Shown here: positions 12,678 to 21,720 of the stretch, piece after piece | Numbering within the stretch: position 1 is the first letter of the stretch | Layout of the letters: each line of letters begins with the position of its first letter | Notes under the pieces: model-generated | What the model was told of the DNA's origin: nothing | What the model saw: the letters and a program-made list of their open reading frames with translations, nothing else | Database searches by the model: none | Assembly (NCBI RefSeq): GCF_901709675.1 | Contig: NC_051094.1 | Location: 8,736,501-8,800,500, forward strand | Direction of reading: 5' to 3' | From: Syngnathus acus | Lineage: Eukaryota > Chordata > Actinopteri > Syngnathiformes > Syngnathidae | Length of the DNA stretch: 64,000 nt | Position numbers and translations under genes: made by a program

Positions 12678-13684
12678 AGCAGGGTATTGGGAGGAGGTTC
12701 TTACGTCCCAGAAGCAGGATATTTGCACACGTTTGGATCAGACGTGTGGTTTTAATGGCTGGTCACGCCACCAAAGTGCCTGCCCGCTTGTCTACAGCCC
12801 GTCCTCACAACACCAGCTACGTAGTCGCTAACAGGGAACTAGCCAACTTCTCATTCTCAATTGTACGTGCTAACTCACTTCAATAGACTGGTTTGTCTAA
12901 CGCAGTCTCGTTTCACTAACAAAAAGACCCACCAATATTTGTTCAGAAACGAAATTTGTATTTAGTAATAGACGAGGACAAATGACACTTTGACTCCTCG
13001 CCCGACCAGTTGTTGACAACGGACAATTCTTGCATCCTATTGGCCAGGAACTGTTAGGAGGAGGGGCTAGAAAATGACGCTATATATACGGAAGCAGAAA
13101 TTCAGACGTCATGACTTGTACAGATAATGTACTTCACACGCACTTTTTTAATCAGTTAAAAAATAATTTTGGTTGGCAGTCTGTTTGGAATTGATTTACT
13201 TGACTTATTCCTCCACTTGCATCAACTGTATTTGTATATAAATGTATCCTAAAATAACGGCCTGACATGTTTTTCCTGACCTTTTCAGAAACTGAACCAA
13301 ATATTAATATTATATTTCTAATAATTTTATTTCAGGGCGAAAATTTACTGATCTGCTTAACTAGGGAAGCTGATTATGGAAGATGTTAGCAGCATCGTGA
13401 AATGGATTTTTGTCAAAATATGACTTAGACCAGGGGTGTTTTATTGAACTGTGCATTGGACTGAGATAATGGGAAATAACAAAAATTAAAGGATGGATTA
13501 CAATTCAATCTACAAATAGGTATTTTTGCAAGCATCGGATTGGGGATATGAATGCTGTTCATATGAACTTTGAAATGTTTGTGTGTATATTAGCAGTGTA
13601 AAGCACTTTATGAATTCTCCGTGTGATAAGTGCTCAAAATAAAATATATTAGGTTATCGCAACACAAAGAAAGTAGTCAATCCT
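12678..13684. other. lnpep 5' flank / erap2 3' flank
   Basis: One kilobase separates the lnpep start codon from the erap2 poly(A) signal. It should hold the lnpep 5' UTR and promoter. An ATTGG (CCAAT on the minus strand) lies near 13039-13043, a GC-rich gaggaggggc at 13058, and a TATATATA at 13081-13088. The spacing of the last three would suit a plus-strand start better than lnpep, and no plus-strand gene follows. Confidence 0.4.
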
Positions 13685-13690
13685 TTTATT
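13685..13690 (-). promoter_or_regulatory. Candidate erap2 poly(A) signal (AATAAA on the minus strand)
   Basis: TTTATT on the plus strand lies 211 bases past the erap2 stop. It is the nearest canonical hexamer I found, so it is a reasonable end for the erap2 mRNA. Confidence 0.55.
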
Positions 13691-13900
13691 GTCCTCTGAT
13701 GAATGAATTATTTGAGCTATATAATTTTGTAATGTTTATCTCTTCTGCATTAAGCAACTCACACACTACATACACACCCACGAACACACTCTCACAAATA
13801 ACCCGGCAGAATAATTTCATTATGAAAAAAATGGTTTTACACACACCACGAATTATCATTCTCAAATGAAGAAATGTAATTAAACATCAACTGTGAAAAG

Positions 13901-16900
13901 TCAATCTTTTGTCACGAGTATTTTTTTTTCATTCAGACAGTTTTTTAACGTCTCTAAGTTTCGCTGCATCCAGAGAACATTTTTCTGCAAATTGTCCAGT
14001 GCAAGTTGGGGACTTTTGACCTGAGATGCATCTTCTCTGATGGACTCAAAGAACAACTTCACCTGGATGGTTAACAAATGATAACAATGAATTAGCACAA
14101 CTATCATTACTCATCAAAAGTTATCACTCCTACGTGAATTGCCAGTACAATGAGAATGTTGGACATACAGTAATACTATCTTGACACACTGCAAAAATGG
14201 AAACATGTACCTCAGTGTATTCCTCCGGGTATGAAAACTGCCCTGTGGTTCCTATGAGGATGTACTTAATAGATGATGAGCCCAACTCAAATCTGGAGAA
14301 GTTACAGAGCAGACAGTTAGACCAAATGTCGACCAGGTCTACAAAAAAAAAACACCATCCTGATCGACACAGACTTCTGAACCAGCGTGCTCCAGTTTTT
14401 CTTGACAAAGTTCCACGCGATGTGATGTCCCCGAGGGTTTTGCGCCACACGTAAGATAAGCGTGGGCAGGTCCTGCGGTCGTATCACCTGACCTTCCAGA
14501 CCCATGTCCAACAGGCTAGAAGAGTAAATGAATAATAATAATAATAGTTTCCACATGGTGGCAGTATAAACCATGAGAAAACTACGTAGGTCTCTATCGT
14601 TGCAATTATAAATTAAATTAATAAAAAGGATAAATATTAATATCATTCTGATGCTGTTATTCAATTACACTAGTGTGCATAATAAAGTAGCCGAAAGGGG
14701 AATGTACCTGTGTAATTTATTTGTGTCTCGACTGTTGGTTAAGGCAAACAAAATTTTGTCTTTCTGTGCCGCCGAGCTTGATGTCTTGTACATGTGCATG
14801 AGTGAGGCCCATCCATGATCATCCTGGGCACCAACTGCGTACACAGTTGGGGCCACATCAGTGGGAAGTCTACAGTTAACACAATTACAGGAAATATTTG
14901 TTCGGGCATCATCAAGTATCGACAGAAATTATGACAATGAAGTGAAACTGATAGATGGACCGACTTGAGAGTTCCGTTTGACTGAAGCAAGTCTTTGAAA
15001 CGCCGGCGTGCCTCATTCAGGCAGGGAGTGTCATTCAGATGGCATGCCAAGGAGAGGACCTCTGACCTCAGTCGTCGGGTCGACACGGAGCCCTCATCAT
15101 TCCATGTCTGTTGGTCAATGACGCTACGGAAAAACTGAAGGATGTACATCTATGCCAAAGGAAACAGAGAAACAAATTTATATTTCAGGGACGTCTTGCA
15201 ATAATATCTTTATCATCTTACCCTGAAATTTTGCACCAGATCCTCATCTCTCCGTTTCTCAATCATATGGAAAACGGCTTCAAGGTAACCCAATCCTTGG
15301 AGCAGAGGTACGGTATGTTTCTCCAGATGCAGATAACCAATCAAATCCAATGCTTTGTTGAGCGGAAGGTAACCTGCCCTTTAAATACACACGACAATAC
15401 AGTATTTGAAGGGTACTGTATAATTCCAATGCGTTCAAAACTAACAATCAAATGAGTTTATTTGCTACGATGTATTTGAGCAAAGCATACAGGACACATA
15501 GAGCGCAGTATGCAGTCTTACGTGACCAGTTGAAACGCATTGTGTATCAAGTGGGTCCTGTCTTTGTAGCTCAAGGCCGTGTGGTTCTCTCTCAGGAGCT
15601 TTGTTATCTCCTCCCATCCACCATCCTCATAATGAACCACGTAGTAGCCAGTCATGTCCACATTGACCTTCACCCAGTTGACATCTCCAACGTCGACGCT
15701 GTCTGGAAGACACACAGACACTGACAACAGTAGAAAGGCACTCGGGAGAAAATGAGCCTCCACTATGGTACAAAAATTGTGGCCTGGATGGCAACATAAA
15801 GGATGAAATGAAAATAGTCGCAAAAAGTACATTCCTTTTATAAATGATGTGAAAGTGTTCTGCAAAATGTCCAAGATGTTATGAAACAAGCATATAATGT
15901 TCTCACCAAAAGCACAAAAATAGAGCAACAAATGTGATGTGGGATAAGCTCTATCTCAACTATAACCATAAACATAGTAAAAAATAGTAAACCTTTGCAG
16001 CTTACCTGTATGAGTTGTCATCAAATGTCTGTGGATGGTGCCGGAACTATCGGTCTTGTATGTGAGAGGGATATTCCATAAGTAACTAGAGAAAAAGATT
16101 CCTAAATCATGGAATGCAAAAGTGACAGATGAAGGAACCAACTTTTCCTGCATCCTCACCCTTGTTGCAATGTGGACCAGAGGGGGTCAGAGGGCAGCTG
16201 TGTCCTCAGGAACCTGACCTGTCTGAGCATCAGCCGTGGCCCCGCCCTTTTCACAATGACCAGAGGAACACCTTTCTGCAGGGTCCAAGTGTTCATCACG
16301 GCTGTCAAGTTCAAGTGTTCCCCGGCCAACAAGTACTGAATAAAACAATAGGCAAGTTTCCCTATTCAAATTTTTTAAAATGGAGGTCAGCAGTTTCAAT
16401 ATATTTACTTACTGAATTTTTATGAGCCTGTTCTTTGCTGTAACAATACTCCCCTGAGATGAAATCTTCCTCTGAGCAAGTCTGGAAAAAGATGATATAT
16501 CGGTATCGCTCTCTCTCGCTCTCAATTGCATATTTCTAAAGTCTATCCTCAAAAATGTGTTGGAAACAAGTGCTTGTCATCATATTTGTGTTCATACATT
16601 GGCCAAACTGTCCCACAGATCTTGGTTTTGAGCATTTCGGTAGCTATATTTGCGCAGGTATCGAACTAACCCACTCTGGAACACATCTTCGGACAGAAAA
16701 TGGCGCAGCATGTGCAGGATACACGCCCCCTAGAGGTATAGAGAGCAAAACAAATGTGTTGTCAGGAGATATATGACAGGACAAGCCGCAAGTCACAAGT
16801 CGAAATGGATAGCTATTTTTCCACAAGCTCTTTCTGATGTTATAAAAAGCACTGCACTCATAAAAGGCAGAAAGCATACTTTTTCATATGAGATGGTGTC

Positions 16901-18832
16901 GAACATCTCACGAATGTGAGTTGGATTCTCTGCCGGACTGGATATTGGCCGAGAAGAATTCAATGAATCGTGACCAACTGCTGCAAAACAAGTGCTCAAC
17001 ATATATTCCTCCTGTAAGAATGCGAACATTATTTTAGGTTGCGCAGTCTCACATTGGCCTTCACCTACATCTGATTATGTTAATCACATACCGCTTTTAA
17101 GTCAGGATAGGTAGCCTCAACTGAAATGGACTCCATGTATCTGGCAAACCCTTCATTCAGCCAGGTATCATTCCACCACTTCATCGTTACCAAATTACCA
17201 AACCACTGCAAGTGAGAAACAAATAGGAATAAGTGTGTCCATAAAATCTATTCTTTCCTGAGCCCAACTGTACCGCTTGGTGGAAAAAAGGCTATACACA
17301 CACACCTGATGAGCAAGCTCATGCCCGATCACCATGGTAACCCAGACTTGATCAGATACAGATGATGTGTGAGGGTCAAAGAGCAGGCTCTGCTCTCTGT
17401 AAGTGGTCAGGCCCCAGTTTTCCATTGCACCCATCTCAAAGTCAGGGATGGCGATCAGATCTGAAAGGAGATGGAGAAAATGCGGAATAATATTTGGCTT
17501 TATGGTTAGAAACTGAAAAAAAAAAAAAAGATTTACCGCATTTGGGTAGGGGATAAGGAATGTTGAAATACTCCTCGTAGAAGTCAAGCATTTTGACGGC
17601 GACTTCAAGGGCATAGTGGGTCTGAGACCATTTCGCCGGATCAGCATAAATGGACACCTATCACCATGTTGCAGAAGCCTTAAGTGATTATGATTGTCAT
17701 CAATAAACAAGAAAAAAGAAAATTCTCAGAGACCACACCTGCACTCCAGATGATGTTGTTGCCGTAACAGATTTAAAATCACAAACGACAAAAGCTACAA
17801 GGTAGGTGCTCATCTTCACACTTGCAGCATACTGATCCTCCAGCAGGCCATCATCTACTTCAACTGATTCAACCTGAAATAAACAAACACCATTTTTTTT
17901 TTGTGACGCAGAAGACCACATCAGGAATCAAACATCTACTATACTTACTATCGGCATGTTGGACAAAGAAATGTAGTCCGAGCTCCGTCTGATCCGTACT
18001 GAGAAGTTGGCTTTAAAGCTCGGCTCGTCAAAACAAGGGAATGCCGTGCGAGCGCTCGTAGGCTCAAAGTGAGTGGAAGCTAACGTTCTGTAAAGAACCA
18101 CAAAGGAACTATATTATTCTACACACTATACCAATATCAAAAACTCGCTCATTTACCTGATCTCTCCCGAACTGGCTGTGTAGGTGCTTTTATAGAAGCC
18201 CTGGAAGCCCTCTGCCAACTCCGCCTCAAACTCAATATATAAGAAATACTTTTGCCCATTGCTGAGCACCCTGGGAGAGAAGATGGCAATCTGCTCGTGG
18301 GCGGGATAATGAAGACAAGGTAGAACCTAGAACATGAGGAGAAGTCTGTCAGTCCGGTCGATATCTACGTGCTAATCTGACTGCTTTGTTTTAATGACTA
18401 CCTGGTCTGAGAGATGAGCAAGGTTCTTGTCCAGAATGGTTGCCTTGGAGATTTGCAGACCCTTGCTATGTAACACAACCCAATTTGTGTTGTTCTGGAC
18501 GTCAATTTGGATGGTGACTGAGCCGGTGAAATGGAGACTAGTGAGGTTGGGGTGCACCAAGATGTGGTAGTGAAGAGGAATTATATACCTAAGGAGAAAA
18601 GGACTCCTTGCGATCAATTCCTACAGTTTGGATTTTTGCAGTAAAGACAGCAGGGAGATTACCTTGGCAGACGAAGGCGGCTCCAAGGGAAGGACAGATT
18701 GTCTTTCTCTAAAGGCGTTTGCTCTCCGGGAGGATGAGGAGGGCTTGATGCCTGCTGTGAAATTCGGGTGGGCTGCATTCCAACCACATATGAATGGAGA
18801 AGAAACAGCACTAACGGCCTCACCGAGAGCAT
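13901..18832 (-). CDS. erap2: Endoplasmic reticulum aminopeptidase, ERAP2-like, complete
   Basis: M1 zinc aminopeptidase of the ER lumen; ERAP enzymes trim precursor peptides for MHC class I. Exons (minus strand): 18832-18663, 18588-18402, 18326-18157, 18087-17949, 17873-17739, 17657-17537, 17460-17306, 17205-17092, 17011-16880, 16729-16598, 16481-16413, 16335-16160, 16085-16006, 15702-15522, 15378-15222, 15149-14965, 14869-14708, 14515-14375, 14292-14211, 14062-13901; 949 aa (human ERAP2 960). The chosen start gives a signal peptide ([18 protein letters not shown]); the upstream in-frame ATG would bury it. GAMEN is at 318-322, HELAH at 354-358, the third zinc ligand E377, and Tyr439. The 69-nt exon at 16481 encodes a Cys loop (C487, C498; [13 protein letters not shown]) that resembles ERAP2 more than ERAP1 and is absent from lnpep. 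[10 protein letters not shown] also favours ERAP2. Residue 376, just before the zinc Glu, is Asn. ERAP1 remains the alternative name. Confidence 0.9.
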
Positions 18833-19851
18833 TTTGGATGAAATGTCCCTGATTGAACAAAAAGCCAAATCCGTGCAGCGGGCTAACAACTGCTGATGAA
18901 AGCTGTTTTTAAAGGCCTGTAAAGGTGATGTGTCCACTGCCAAAACGTACAGGCATGGCCATGGTTTCCCTTCTCTTTGATTCCTAAACCTAAAAAAGAA
19001 TTAAAAATCAATAAATAAATAAAAACAGCATTCTAGAAGTTTTTGTAGCATTTGAAGTCTATCCTAAAAGAGTGAGAGGATGTGATTGCATCATTGCACA
19101 TAGCGTAGCAATTTACATTTAAGGGATTTACATTTATGCTAACCATAAGTAATTTTTGAAAACAGTGCAACTGTTGATTTATGGTGAGCATAAATGTAAA
19201 TCCCTTAAATGTAAATTATGTAAATTCCTACAATAGTAAATGGATGGTACTATGTTACTAACGCTGGGCCATTTTAATAGTAATTCGTTTGGTATTATTT
19301 CTAAAGGTACTGTCAAGCTTGGTGATGCAAATGGTGACAGAAATTCCAATAATGCAAACAAAAAACGAGCAAGCACAACAACCACAATAATGAGTATTCA
19401 TATAGAGCAATGATGACAACAGCAAGGATCTGACGAAGCCTGAATAGAGACTGACTCTAAATATACTCAAATTTCTGACACATGAGCCATTGCAGGTAGA
19501 ACACAAGGGCAGGCGGATTATAAAATTGGCACATGAAAAGATCAGTACAAGGAAATGGTTACCAAGAAGCATACAACCAAATCAAAAGTAAATAAATCTA
19601 AAAAGGTTAATAATAATCATAAAAATACGAAGTGATCTAGGCGACACCGTGGCAGCTCCAAAGACAAGCCACGTTCTTGCTAGTGTGGACAAAAGCAGAT
19701 CAGGCCACAGCTAAAAGTGTGAGGTGACAACAGCTGCAGCAGTACAAAGGCAGCCAGGTCCAATACCGAGCTTGCATGGTAGTGCCAGTCAACATCCCTC
19801 TTGAAAATGTGCTAATTATAAGGAAAGATACTAAATAAAGAAAGATTTACC
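18833..19851 (-). other. erap2 5' UTR / first intron region
   Basis: The signal-peptide exon is probably preceded by a non-coding exon. On the minus strand a donor follows at 19851 (ATGACCAAG then gtaaat), close to the ISRE. Between lies about 1 kb with a long hairpin at 19110-19217 and otherwise AT-rich DNA. No further coding exon is supported. Confidence 0.5.
19110..19217. repeat. Long inverted repeat (31-nt perfect arms)
   Basis: The arm at 19110-19140 is the exact reverse complement of 19187-19217. Pairing continues imperfectly inwards (aaccataa against ttatggtg). The loop is short and no open frame is present. Each arm also contains atttacattt twice, so it looks like a small palindromic element or fold-back MITE. 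It lies within the presumed erap2 5' intron. Confidence 0.75.
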
Positions 19852-19888
19852 TTGGTCATTCTAGCTTCATCGCGCTTGCGCAATCACT

Positions 19889-19906
19889 GGAAACTTTCAC
19901 TTTCTC
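19889..19906 (-). promoter_or_regulatory. Interferon-stimulated response element (ISRE) upstream of erap2
   Basis: The minus strand reads gagaaagtgaaagtttcc, containing GAAAGTGAAAG, a near-consensus ISRE (GAAANNGAAA). It lies about 40 bases from the presumed 5' UTR donor of erap2, where an ISRE at a transcription start would be expected. Mammalian ERAP genes are interferon-inducible, so a role in erap2 induction is likely but untested. Confidence 0.65.
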
Positions 19907-20022
19907 TTTAAACAACCCTTGTACTGTAGTAACTCGACCCGCCACTTGGAGGCACACCAGAGCCGGAAAATGACTTCGTGAATGCTTGAGAGCGAAGCCT
20001 TCAGAAAGTCAGTTTCTTACCT

Positions 20023-20047
20023 CAGATGTAACGGTCTTGGCCAGGTG
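20023..20047 (+). promoter_or_regulatory. Myb site flanked by two E-boxes
   Basis: CAGATG (20023-20028), TAACGG (20029-20034) and CAGGTG (20042-20047) lie about 200 bases upstream of the ptcra-like start. E-box and c-Myb sites are known inputs to the mammalian PTCRA enhancer, which gives this cluster some weight. These motifs are short and common, so chance is a real alternative. Confidence 0.3.
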
Positions 20048-20248
20048 TGTTCCTATCAGTTCTTGTGCGTGGTTGGAGTAGGGTCCATTGTTCGTGGAAA
20101 GTTACAACAGGAGTCAATAACCCACAATGCACTGCTCCTGAGAAATGGTATTCAACCAATGCACGCAAGTATGATCACGCGCACACTACAATGATGCGCA
20201 CGCGTACAGTGAGGTGAACAGTATCGAACAAAGTTAGCGTATGCACAC

Positions 20249-21241
20249 ATGGCAGAAACACACAGAGCAATTTTATACCTTATCTTCATCAGCTTACGGA
20301 CAGGTGAGAATTTCTCCATTCCTACATTGTTTTAAAAATAATATCATGGATGGTAAATGGTGAATATTTTTTGGTTTAAAACATAATAATAAATAAAATA
20401 ATCATAATAATAATAATAATATTGATAATGGAAAAATGTAAATAAACTGTCTACTCCTTTCATACTTTTTTTTTCTTTTTCACCTGTTTCACCTTCCCCT
20501 TCTCTATTATGAGGAGTTAAATGTAACATGCTGGCATCACTGGCTCCTCCTGTTCACCTATCGGGGGAAAGACTAGGCTGGACACTTTTGTTTTGCATGG
20601 TGAGGAATTCCAGGAGAGGTCATCTGGAGGTCAGCTGGAGATCGTCATCAGAAGGACACTCGTCAAACGGCCTTGTCCGCTTTGCTCCAACAAGCAAGCA
20701 TCTCTACCACAGTGCCGTGGCAGGAATCAAAGTGGCCACCAAAGAGTGGACGTCATACAGCTGCTCTGTGAGTCGACGTCACCGAGCAAGCAAGAGACAC
20801 CACAACACCTTCACAGGTTGGACACTTTAGAGTCACTTATTTTACCATCCTAAAGATTTTGCATTAATGACATTAATCCCTTTGTAATCTCTCCAGATGA
20901 CCAAAACAGCATCTGTAATGAAAACGAGAGTAAAGGTACATTTTCTTTGTTATTGCTATCTACCTAATCTCAACTTCTACCTGATCTGACATAATTAAGA
21001 CATTTCCTAAACATATTGTTTTTTAATCTTATCTCCATGTTTTTAAAATGGAATAACTATTTATCCTACATTATATGTATCAGTACCATTATTGGTGTTG
21101 TTTATGACATTAGGGGTGGTTTCGTCTTCAGAAGCTGCAAAATGGACCAATACAGTAATCGTCTTCATCATGAAGCTGCTTCTTTTGAAGATTCTTGTTT
21201 TTAACTCCATGATGACAATACACGCTGTTACAACATGGTAA
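20249..21241 (+). CDS. ptcra: Candidate pre-T-cell receptor alpha chain (pTalpha-like), complete
   Basis: Four exons: 20249-20303, 20514-20816 (20517 is an alternative acceptor), 20897-20935, 21132-21241. All internal junctions are phase 1, as in Ig/TCR genes; 168 aa. Exon 1 is a signal peptide (MAETHRAILYLIFISLRT). Exon 2 is one C-type Ig domain with Cys46, Trp60 and Cys102 (WTSYSC), opening with SLAPPV, near the SLAPPI of human PTCRA. Exon 3 is a 13-residue acidic connecting peptide with one Cys (C126), placed for an interchain disulphide. Exon 4 is a membrane helix with Lys147 and Lys152 followed by FNSMMT and a very short tail. TCR-alpha and pTalpha have Arg and Lys with the same spacing. 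The leader splices directly to the constant domain and no J-type FGxG motif lies in the intron, which argues against TRAC. Expected partner: TCR-beta plus CD3 in thymocytes. Alternative: another TCR-constant-like receptor. Orthology rests on my own alignment from memory. Confidence 0.75.
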
Positions 21242-21714
21242 GGGACTGTGCGACACACAAATATGTAAATCGCCTGTACATAACTTAAGTGGCGTAAAAG
21301 CTTGGGATGGTGAGCTCAAAATTGCTTGTGCCTGCTTGGACACATTACTTTGACTGTTTGGGAATATCCTTTTTGCTGACAAAACAAAAGGGAGACTTTT
21401 TCCTTTTTTAATTCTGCACTACAAATTAAAGAGTGTCACTTGTATGGTAGGGAGTTAAAGCATTAGTATTTTTTTGAAAAATTTGCATCCCAGGTGTTGA
21501 CAGTTGAGGTTGTGTCAAAGCCAAACCTCACATCTTATCAGGACATTACCTAACCTCACACAGACATTATAGCATTCAAAGAGTGCGATCCCGATGTTCT
21601 TTCCCATATCATAGCTTGGAAAGGTGTTTTAAATGTTGCAATTAATTAGTTAGCCACAAACTATGCCGGAACTGTTATGATTTTGTTTGTTAAAATAAAA
21701 ACACATAAGACATG
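21242..21714 (+). other. Presumed 3' UTR of the ptcra-like gene
   Basis: Non-coding. It carries ATTAAA at 21425-21430 and AATAAA at 21694-21699 as candidate poly(A) signals. The later one is almost back to back with the candidate rgmb signal on the other strand. Confidence 0.45.
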
Positions 21715-21720
21715 TTTATT
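21715..21720 (-). promoter_or_regulatory. Candidate rgmb poly(A) signal (AATAAA on the minus strand)
   Basis: TTTATT on the plus strand is the first canonical hexamer I found below the rgmb stop at 22907. It implies a 3' UTR of about 1.2 kb. Confidence 0.4.

Larger units (their letters stand above)
19852..20248. promoter_or_regulatory. Shared divergent promoter region between erap2 and ptcra-like gene
   Basis: About 0.4 kb separates the presumed erap2 5' UTR exon (minus) from the start codon at 20249 (plus). It contains the ISRE (19889-19906), a Myb/E-box group (20023-20047) and a second minus-strand donor-like site (CTGAG then gtaag, near 20019), which hints at an alternative erap2 first exon. 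No TATA box is obvious. Bidirectional use is inferred from gene orientation only. Confidence 0.5.

Noticed and set aside
14197-14454. 85-residue plus-strand frame across erap2 exons
   Set aside because: Antisense shadow of two verified erap2 exons and the intron between them.
15370-15378. Acceptor at gggcag (15374) for erap2 exon 15
   Set aside because: It would put the exon out of frame. The upstream ttaaag acceptor at 15379 keeps the frame and gives [13 protein letters not shown], which aligns with the family.
20241-20303. Upstream ATG (20241) as start of the ptcra-like gene
   Set aside because: It ends in phase 0 at the donor, so it would shift the Ig exon out of frame, and it gives no signal peptide.
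20593-20853. Open frame overlapping the Ig exon of the ptcra-like gene in another phase
   Set aside because: It begins at TTG, has no Ig Cys/Trp pattern, and does not join the leader exon in phase. The other frame has all Ig-domain features and phase-1 junctions on both sides.
20249-21241. TCR-alpha constant region (TRAC) as the identity
   Set aside because: The leader splices directly to the constant domain and the intron before it has no J-type FGxG motif or recombination signal that I could find. Kept as a weaker alternative, not fully excluded.
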